12,858 bases of DNA from Candidatus Eiseniibacteriota bacterium. Lineage in GTDB: Bacteria; Eisenbacteria; RBG-16-71-46; CAIMUX01. Positions 5,959 to 11,202 of this stretch are shown piece by piece. The stretch spans positions 1-12,858 of the forward strand of contig JAGQHR010000031.1 of the NCBI GenBank assembly GCA_020431745.1. Reading direction: 5' to 3'. The translations under genes and the position numbers were made by a program. Within the stretch, counting starts at the first letter, position 1. Every line of letters begins with the position of its first letter. The notes under the pieces were generated by a model. The model was not told the DNA's origin. It searched no databases and was given only the letters and a program-made list of their open reading frames with translations.

Positions 5959-8158
5959 GCGGACCTCCCAGAGAGCGCGATCCCTCGAGGCCCGGGTCCG
6001 GACGCGACTCCGGACGATCGCGACGCGATTGGGCCCGCGCGCGGTGCGCCGCAGTCAACAGCGACACGAACGCTGCGCGAGCCTGCGCCAGGTCGCTCAG
6101 TGTGAGCCCGCTTTCGTCCAGGTTCGCGTTGTCCAGGTTCTCCTGCACGACGTCGTGGACCAGGCGCTTGATCCGGCTGGGGGTGGGATCGGCCAGCTCC
6201 CGGGAGACCTCGTCCACCTGGTTGGCGAGCAGGACGAGCGCCGCCTCCCGTGAGGTCGGACGCGGACCGGGATAGCAGTACTGGGCCGGAGGCGTCTTCG
6301 GATCGGCCAGGCACGCCCGATCGAAAGCCTCCTTCATCAGCCCGAACCCGTGGTGCTCGCGGATCCCCTGGATCACCTCCCGCGGAAGCCGCTCCGCCTG
6401 ACCCAGCTGAACGCCTTCCCGCACGTGCCGCTCCAGGATGAGGCGCGACATCGACGGCGCCAGGCGATCGCGGGGCGCCTTGCGGCCCAGCTGCACGTTC
6501 TCCCGGAAGAGATCCGGCTTCCCGACCTTTCCGATGTCGTGGTAGTAGCCGATGACGCGCGCGAGCAGCGGATTGGCTCCGATCGCATTGGCCGACGATT
6601 CCGCGAGCGTCCCCACCATCAGCGAGTGGTGATAGGTCCCGGGCGCGACGAGCATCAAACGCCGGAGCGCGGGACGATTGAGATCCGCCAGCTCGAGCAG
6701 CGACAGGTCGGTCGAGCGATGGAAGACCGATTCCGAGATCGGCAGGAGGAGCAGCACGACGGCGGTCGCCAGCAGCGGATTGGCCATCGAGGCGACCGCC
6801 CCCCGCAGAAAGAAGCCGAACTGTCCCGCATCCGCCAGGCTCATTCCCGCGAGCAGCGCGAGGTGGACGCCCGAGATCACGCCGAGGATGCGATAGAAGT
6901 GCGTGCGTCGGCGCAGCGACGGGGTGAGCAGCACCGCGACGACCGCGCCGATGCCGATGACCGCGACGAACGGCATGCCCCCGTCCGCGACCAAACCGAT
7001 GAGGAAGACCGCGAGCAAAGACGTCGCGATCGCCAGCCGGGCGTCGAAGAACAGGGTCATGAGGATCGCGATCGCGCTGATCGGAACCAGCAGATGCGGC
7101 AGACCGAGGAAACGCACCAGCCCTCCGCCCAACAGGAGCACCGAGCCCAGGATCACGAGCAGCAGCCAGAAATCGACCGGCCGCTCCAACAGCGGCCGCC
7201 GGTGGATCCAGAGATACGTGACGAACGCGCCCACGAGCACGAAGACGAGCACGAGATCCCCCAGGAGCGGCGCGGTCCGATCCCAGAACCGGATCCCGAG
7301 CCCCCGCTGCCCCCGCCAGTAGACGTAGGACTGGAGGACGCGCTGCACCTCCGGCGTGATCACCTCGTGCGCGCCGATGATCTTCTCCCCGCGGCGGACG
7401 ATCCGGGTGTGCGGCTCGACGCTCGCGACCGCCTCCTCCCGCAAGGCCTTGGTGTCGCCCTGCTCCAACCGGAGGTTCGGCTCCGCGCAGTGGAGCACGA
7501 TGTCGGCGAGCGCACCGGCGGGCAAACCCGCCTGGACGGCGCGGGAGCGGGCCAGCTCGCCCACCCGATCGGGGGTCATCAGCTGATCGCTCGGAATCGT
7601 GACCGATCCCAACAGGTCGGTGATCCGCACCGACGGATAGGCCGCGAGCTCCTCGGCGAGATCCATGTCGACGTAGCCCCGCTGCATCACCTCCTGGAGC
7701 AGGAGCTCCGCTTGCGAGAGCAGCTCGTCCGTCCGCGGGCCCAGGAGCAGCGAAAGGAGCGTCGACTGGCTGAAGGTCAGGACCAGCTCGCTCCGATCCG
7801 CCCCCGTGGTGGCGTCTCCCCCCCTGGCGCGCAACGTTTCGACCTGATCGCGGATCCAGCGGAGCTTGCGGTAGGCGGAGACCGAGGAGCTGTCCTCGCG
7901 CACCACGACCGCCGGGACGGTCTCCAGGCGGCGTTCGCGCTCCCGTTCCAGCTCCTGGACGTCCTTGAGCACGGGAAAGTCCATGTCCGCGATGACGGTG
8001 GTGGGCTGGACCTCGCCGAGCGGATACTCCGCCGGGCCCGTGGGCGCGGGCCAGGACGCGAGCGACACCCCGATGGCCAAGAGCAGGGCCAGCGCCAGCC
8101 ACTGCTGGTATCGCAGCGGCAGCGCCCGGGGTGAGATCTGGATCCTTCTCGCGCTCAG
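5948..8158 (-). CDS. pgpH: PgpH-like cyclic-di-AMP phosphodiesterase (7TMR-HDED / 7TM / HD)
   Basis: Family architecture is complete. Numbered from the CTG at 8158, there is an N-terminal membrane anchor (about 17-36), an extracytoplasmic HDED-type domain (about 45-290), seven hydrophobic helices (about 296-476) and a cytoplasmic HD phosphohydrolase domain (about 500-680). Characterised PgpH proteins hydrolyse c-di-AMP to pApA. The HD ligands seen are HH (510-511), HD (540-541), H578 and HH (602-603). The last conserved Asp, normally in ADSVEA, is Asn here (LANQVDEVSR, N646), so activity is uncertain. Start is a problem: the first usual start, TTG 8080, falls inside the anchor helix YQQWLALALLLAIGVSLASW and has no ribosome site. 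CTG 8158 has GGGGAG six bases upstream and supplies an Arg-rich cytoplasmic N-terminus, so I prefer it. Minimum supported span is 5948-8080. It lies between phoH and ybeY as in Firmicutes. Confidence 0.88.
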   Translation of the reverse strand: MSARRIQISPRALPLRYQQWLALALLLAIGVSLASWPAPTGPAEYPLGEVQPTTVIADMDFPVLKDVQELERERERRLETVPAVVVREDSSSVSAYRKLRWIRDQVETLRARGGDATTGADRSELVLTFSQSTLLSLLLGPRTDELLSQAELLLQEVMQRGYVDMDLAEELAAYPSVRITDLLGSVTIPSDQLMTPDRVGELARSRAVQAGLPAGALADIVLHCAEPNLRLEQGDTKALREEAVASVEPHTRIVRRGEKIIGAHEVITPEVQRVLQSYVYWRGQRGLGIRFWDRTAPLLGDLVLVFVLVGAFVTYLWIHRRPLLERPVDFWLLLVILGSVLLLGGGLVRFLGLPHLLVPISAIAILMTLFFDARLAIATSLLAVFLIGLVADGGMPFVAVIGIGAVVAVLLTPSLRRRTHFYRILGVISGVHLALLAGMSLADAGQFGFFLRGAVASMANPLLATAVVLLLLPISESVFHRSTDLSLLELADLNRPALRRLMLVAPGTYHHSLMVGTLAESSANAIGANPLLARVIGYYHDIGKVGKPDLFRENVQLGRKAPRDRLAPSMSRLILERHVREGVQLGQAERLPREVIQGIREHHGFGLMKEAFDRACLADPKTPPAQYCYPGPRPTSREAALVLLANQVDEVSRELADPTPSRIKRLVHDVVQENLDNANLDESGLTLSDLAQARAAFVSLLTAAHRARAQSRRDRPESRPDPGLEGSRSLGGPRAV

Positions 8159-8206
8159 CTGGCTCTCCCCGACCCGTTTCCAGGCCGTCCGAATGGTGGA
8201 GGGCGC

Positions 8207-9160
8207 CTACTCCTGGTGGCGGTCGAAGGCGAGGATGATCTCCCGCACCAGCTGGTGGCGCACCACATCCCGATCGGTGAAATAGACGAACCGAATCGAA
8301 GGGACCTTCCCCAAGATCGGCTGGATGCGGACCAAACCCGACTTCTTGGGATCATCCAGGTCGACCTGGGTCACGTCTCCGGTGATGACCGCCTTGGACC
8401 CGAGCCCCAACCGGGTCAGGAACATCTTCATCTGGGTGAGCGTCGCGTTCTGCGCCTCGTCGAGGATGATGAACGCCCGCGAGAGCGTCCGTCCCCGCAT
8501 GTAGGCGAGCGGCACGATTTCGATCACCCCCAGCTGCATGAAGCGCTGCAGCTTCTCCAGAGAGATCATGTCGTGGAGCGCGTCATAGAGCGGACGCAGA
8601 TACGGGTCGACCTTCTCCTGGAGATCCCCGGGGAGGTAGCCGAGCCGCTCGCCGGCTTCCACCGCCGGGCGCGAAAGGATGATCCGATCGACCGCCTTCT
8701 CCTTCAGCATCCTCACCGCGAGCGCGACCGCCAGATACGTCTTGCCGGTCCCCGCCGGACCGATCCCGAAGACGACGTCGTGGCCCAGCACCGCTTCGAC
8801 GTACTGAGCCTGGGTCACGCTGCGAATCTTGATCGCCTTCTTGTCGCCGAGAAGGACGATTCCGCCCGTGACGGGAGAGCTCAGATCCGAGCCGCTGTCA
8901 TCGGAGGCGGAGAAGAAGAACTCGAGGTCCTCGCTCGTGATCGCCGCGCCCGAGCGGACCCGCTCGATGAGCGCGCGCAGCACCTGTTCGGCGAGCGAGA
9001 CGCTGTCGGGAGCCCCGCTGATCTTGAGCGTGCCGCCGCGACTGAAGAGATCGACGCCGAATCGTTGCTCGACCGCGCGCAGGTTCCCATCCGCCTGCCC
9101 GAAAAGCGGGAGCGGATCGATCCCTTCCAGGGAGAGGGTGGCCTCGTGTTTGTCCGTCAT
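8207..9160 (-). CDS. phoH: PhoH-family ATPase
   Basis: A 317-residue PhoH-like P-loop ATPase (family about 310-350) related to helicase and RNA-metabolism proteins; its cellular role is incompletely known, though it often neighbours ybeY. Walker A GPAGTGKT is at 134-141, Walker B IILDEAQN at 231-238, and the sensor segment VITGDVTQVDL at 258-268. The block RPAVEAGERLGYLPGDLQEKVDPYLRPLYDAL (about 164-195) is the family signature. Residues 8-70 form a small KH-like or related N-terminal region. ATG at 9160 has GGAG four bases upstream. It is separated from the LysM gene by a 54-base gap holding a strong hairpin, and from pgpH by 48 bases, so it may be the first gene of the phoH-recO block or co-transcribed with the genes upstream. 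Confidence 0.94.
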   Translation of the reverse strand: MTDKHEATLSLEGIDPLPLFGQADGNLRAVEQRFGVDLFSRGGTLKISGAPDSVSLAEQVLRALIERVRSGAAITSEDLEFFFSASDDSGSDLSSPVTGGIVLLGDKKAIKIRSVTQAQYVEAVLGHDVVFGIGPAGTGKTYLAVALAVRMLKEKAVDRIILSRPAVEAGERLGYLPGDLQEKVDPYLRPLYDALHDMISLEKLQRFMQLGVIEIVPLAYMRGRTLSRAFIILDEAQNATLTQMKMFLTRLGLGSKAVITGDVTQVDLDDPKKSGLVRIQPILGKVPSIRFVYFTDRDVVRHQLVREIILAFDRHQE

Positions 9161-9177
9161 CGATCTCCGGGAGATGC

Positions 9178-9207
9178 CGGTCCGGCCCCGCCATCGGGAC
9201 CGGACCG
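9178..9207 (-). terminator. Strong intergenic hairpin before phoH
   Basis: Arms CGGTCCGG (9178-9185) and CCGGACCG (9200-9207) pair perfectly. After a C/A mismatch the stem continues with CCCG/CGGG (9187-9190 with 9195-9198), closing on a four-base loop. This makes 12 base pairs in 30 bases. It begins seven bases after the LysM gene's TAA and ends 17 bases before the phoH ATG. No U run follows (GCATCTCCCGG), so it may be a partial terminator, an mRNA processing or stability element, or a translational block. Confidence 0.5.
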
Positions 9208-9214
9208 CGATGGG

Positions 9215-9724
9215 TTAGCGTGGGATCCGGATCTTGATCCCCGCAGGCAGCGGATCGTCCTGGCCCTTGCCGGACAACGCCTGCTTGTTGCCCTGGACGA
9301 GCTCGGTCGCGCGATTGGCGTCCCCGAGGATCATCTTGGCCAGATGGGCGATCGTCTCGCCACCCTTGGTGGTGTAGGTCTCCAACGTCTTCCGCTTGAG
9401 CCGGAGCTCGCGGAGCTCGTTGTTCACCTGCCGGATCGAATCCGAGAGGGCGAGCGTCTGCGCGCGCAGGGTATCGGCCATCACCTGCATACTGTCGAGC
9501 CGCGCCTGGTACAACGCCGCCTCGTCGTTGTATCCCTGGAGAGTCTGCTCCATCTTCTCGCAGTAGTCGTCACGATCCGACCCGCTCAGCTTCATGATCT
9601 CGTCGTTGGTGTAGTACTCCCCCTTGGAGGGATCCTTGTCCAACGCACCGCCGACACCGGCACACACCACCGCACCCAGAACGGCCAGGAGGCACGCCCC
9701 GGCCCAGCTCCTTCCGCGACGCAT
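9215..9724 (-). CDS. Exported coiled-coil protein with LysM-like C-terminus
   Basis: A 169-residue predicted envelope protein. Residues 1-28 look like a Sec signal peptide (MRRGRSWAGACLLAVLGAVV then AGVGGA), probably cut near residue 27-28. C21 lacks a proper lipobox, since valine precedes it, so lipidation is doubtful. Residues about 50-115 are heptad-like and charged, compatible with a coiled coil. Residues about 117-168 (YTTKGGETIAHLAKMILGDANRATELVQGN... PLPAGIKIRIP) resemble a LysM repeat: the GETI opening, a helix-helix middle and the closing PAG-I-I-IP. This suggests peptidoglycan binding. ATG 9724 is preceded by GGAGG nine bases upstream and overlaps the previous stop as TGATG. An upstream in-frame start to 9757 is open but would bury the signal peptide. 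No named family recognised. Confidence 0.8.
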   Translation of the reverse strand: MRRGRSWAGACLLAVLGAVVCAGVGGALDKDPSKGEYYTNDEIMKLSGSDRDDYCEKMEQTLQGYNDEAALYQARLDSMQVMADTLRAQTLALSDSIRQVNNELRELRLKRKTLETYTTKGGETIAHLAKMILGDANRATELVQGNKQALSGKGQDDPLPAGIKIRIPR

Positions 9725-10017
9725 CACTGGGCACCTCCGTCTCCGAGCAGCTCCCACAGCTCCTGGCGCTCTTCCTCCAGGCGGTCGAGCCGGCTGCGCG
9801 ACGCCTCCAGATTGTTGAGCGCCCGGGTGACCTCCTCCAGCCGCTCGTCATAGGCCGCCTTCGCCTTGTCTCGGCGGGACTTGGCCAGCTCGAGCTGCGC
9901 CGGAATGATCAGGCACGGACGCGACTGCGCGCATCCGACGCCGCCGTAGGCAACGGCCAGAGCCAACCCGATGAGGCCGACTCCAGCAGGCATGACCCTG
10001 CTCTTCTTCGGTTTCAC
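9724..10017 (-). CDS. Small coiled-coil lipoprotein
   Basis: A 97-residue protein of unknown family. The basic start KPKKSR, hydrophobic stretch PAGVGLIGLALAVAYGG and C29 in GGVGC suggest a lipoprotein signal peptide, although G at -3 makes the lipobox weak. The mature part is almost wholly helical and charged (about 40-90: LELAKSRRDKAKAAYDERLEE... LEEERQELWELL), compatible with a short coiled coil. GTG 10017 was chosen because GGGAGG (10023-10028) lies five bases upstream and the signal peptide then begins correctly. The frame stays open to 10176, but that extension is Arg-rich and would precede the signal. Its stop overlaps the ATG of the LysM-like gene by one base (TGATG), so the two proteins are likely made together and may interact through their coiled coils. 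Confidence 0.75.
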   Translation of the reverse strand: MKPKKSRVMPAGVGLIGLALAVAYGGVGCAQSRPCLIIPAQLELAKSRRDKAKAAYDERLEEVTRALNNLEASRSRLDRLEEERQELWELLGDGGAQ

Positions 10018-10155
10018 GACTTCCTCCCCTTGCGAGAGCCGTCTCGAGACGAGGGTTCGCGTTCCACCGGTTCTCCGATGGAGGAGCCGAACCCGGCCGC
10101 CCAATCGACCGTGTTCCGACTCTCGAACCGACTCCCACCTTCCCATGTCGGCATT

Positions 10156-10180
10156 CAGGATGCTGCCCCGAGACATCCTG
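10156..10180 (-). repeat. Stem-loop in the 5' leader of the envelope pair
   Basis: Perfect seven-base arms CAGGATG (10156-10162) and CATCCTG (10174-10180) enclose an 11-base loop. It lies about 140 bases ahead of the lipoprotein GTG and just downstream of the candidate promoter, so it would be near the 5' end of that transcript. Role unknown. Confidence 0.4.
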
Positions 10181-10209
10181 TCGGACTTCCGTCTCAGTCC
10201 GAAACTACG

Positions 10210-10218
10210 ATGCTAGCA
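10210..10218 (-). promoter_or_regulatory. Weak extended -10-like site for the envelope pair
   Basis: The minus strand reads TGCTAGCAT, an extended -10-like TGn followed by TAGCAT (four of six to TATAAT). A TTGCCT lies 19 bases upstream, longer than the usual spacing. It shares TGCTAG with the candidate upstream of the pyrR leader (1871-1879). This is suggestive only, since the organism's promoter consensus is unknown. Confidence 0.22.
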
Positions 10219-10396
10219 CCAAGCGGCCCCCCTCAGGCAAACAGGACCATCCCCCCGGGCGTGCCGGCTCGCAACCCTCTTCTTCGTGATCGCGGCCGGC
10301 GATGGGGCGGCACGGTCGGCGGAGGGATCGGCGGGTACATCCGCGCCGGTGTTTCGGTGAGGAAGCCAGCGGCGGTCTGCCAACCCGGTCCGCGAG

Positions 10397-10420
10397 CGGG
10401 CTCGGGCGACCCGAGGCCCG
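10397..10420 (-). terminator. GC-rich stem-loop after the NYN gene
   Basis: CTCGGG (10401-10406) pairs with CCCGAG (10410-10415) around a three-base loop. After a single bulged G at 10416 the stem extends four more pairs (10397-10400 with 10417-10420). It starts two bases after the TGA of the NYN gene. No U tract follows, so it is a plausible but non-canonical end for the aspS-NYN transcript. Confidence 0.45.
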
Positions 10421-10422
10421 CC

Positions 10423-11202
10423 TCACGAAAAATGAACCTCGGTGACGACGTAGGTGCCACCGGACCGATCATCGCGGGTGATCTTGATGACCCCGTGCGA
10501 GGCCGCATCCTCCAGCAGCTCGCTGAAGGTGCGGTATCCGAATCCGCTCTCGGAAAAGCTGGGCCGCTTGCGCTTGATCGTGTCCTTGATCATCGAGCTC
10601 CAGAGGATGTCCTTGTTCTCGCGCAGCAGCGCCTCGATCGCATCGAGGAGCAGCGCGAACGCCTCCTGTTTCTGCGGGGGCAGCTTCTTGCTCTTGCTGT
10701 TGGACGCGGCGGGCTCGACGCGCCGGCCCTCCATCTCCTCGTAGAAGAGAAACTCGTCGCAGTTGTCGGAAAGCAGGCGCGAGGTGGATCCCCGCAGACC
10801 CACACCGATCACGTGCTTGTTGTTCTCCTTGAGCTTGCTCACGAGCGGCGAGAAATCGCTGTCCCCCGAGACCACGACGAAGGTGTCCAGATGCTCCTTC
10901 GTGTAGCAGAGATCCAACGCGTCGACGGTGAGCCGGATGTCCGCGGAGTTTTTGCCGGTCTGGCTCCGCTTGGGCACCTCGATGAGCTCGATCGCCACTT
11001 CGTGGAGGTCCTTCTTGAACTCGTCGTAGCGTCCCCAGTCGGCATAGGCTCTCTTGACGATGATCCGTCCCTTCTCCAGCAGACGGTCCATGATCCGTTG
11101 CATGTCGAACTTCTTCTTCGACCCTTTCATCCCGAGCGCGATGTTCTCGAAGTCGATGAACAGCGCAATGCGGGCTTCGACCCGATCTTCTGCAATCGCC
11201 AT
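10423..11202 (-). CDS. NYN-domain ribonuclease with C-terminal OST-HTH/LOTUS domain
   Basis: A 259-residue two-domain protein. Residues about 10-155 form a NYN (PIN-like, LabA/DUF88) domain with the expected acidic residues: IDFEN (16-20, D17), D88 in KNSADIRLTVDAL, and VSGDSDFSPLV (112-122, with D114 and D116). It ends with GVGLRGSTSRLLSDNCDEFLFYE. After a Lys/Ser linker (about 160-176), residues about 177-255 fit an OST-HTH/LOTUS RNA-binding fold (AFALLLDAIEALL, WSSMIKDTIKRKRPSFSESGFGYRTFSELLEDA, then the beta-wing). The family is predicted to act as a metal-dependent RNase on structured or G-rich RNA; the substrate is unknown. ATG 11202 directly abuts the aspS TAG (TAGATG) with AGGGAG five bases upstream, so it is co-expressed with aspS. 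Related proteins occur widely in bacteria but few have been studied. Confidence 0.9.
   Translation of the reverse strand: MAIAEDRVEARIALFIDFENIALGMKGSKKKFDMQRIMDRLLEKGRIIVKRAYADWGRYDEFKKDLHEVAIELIEVPKRSQTGKNSADIRLTVDALDLCYTKEHLDTFVVVSGDSDFSPLVSKLKENNKHVIGVGLRGSTSRLLSDNCDEFLFYEEMEGRRVEPAASNSKSKKLPPQKQEAFALLLDAIEALLRENKDILWSSMIKDTIKRKRPSFSESGFGYRTFSELLEDAASHGVIKITRDDRSGGTYVVTEVHFS

Larger units (their letters stand above)
10018..10422. other. Non-coding intergenic stretch
   Basis: About 405 bases without a supportable gene between the NYN gene and the small lipoprotein. It contains a stem after the NYN stop (10397-10420), a weak promoter-like site (10210-10218), a seven-base-pair stem-loop (10156-10180) and the 12-base palindrome CGTCTCGAGACG (10040-10051). 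Short frames in the area are Arg/Pro-rich and lack ribosome binding sites. The rest (about 10220-10395) shows nothing I can identify. It is the most likely place for the promoter of the lipoprotein/LysM genes. Confidence 0.6.

Noticed and set aside
5865..8102. Minus-strand 745-codon frame overlapping pgpH
   Set aside because: Ala/Gly/Arg-rich out-of-frame reading; the 5948-8158 frame carries the HD domain and membrane helices.
6350..8134. Long plus-strand open frame (594 codons) opposite pgpH
   Set aside because: Dominated by Arg/Gln/Asp/Glu repeats typical of the antisense of hydrophobic GC-rich genes; no family resemblance.
8216..9853. Long plus-strand open frame (545 codons) opposite phoH and the LysM gene
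   Set aside because: Spans several true genes and the intergenic hairpin, with no ribosome site and no recognisable domain.
10018..10176. N-terminal extension of the small lipoprotein to 10176
   Set aside because: Would place about 50 Arg-rich residues before the signal peptide; GTG 10017 has an ideal GGGAGG site.
10205..10508. Short minus-strand frames between the lipoprotein and NYN genes
   Set aside because: Arg/Pro-rich, no ribosome site, and they overlap the end of the NYN gene and the stem-loop.
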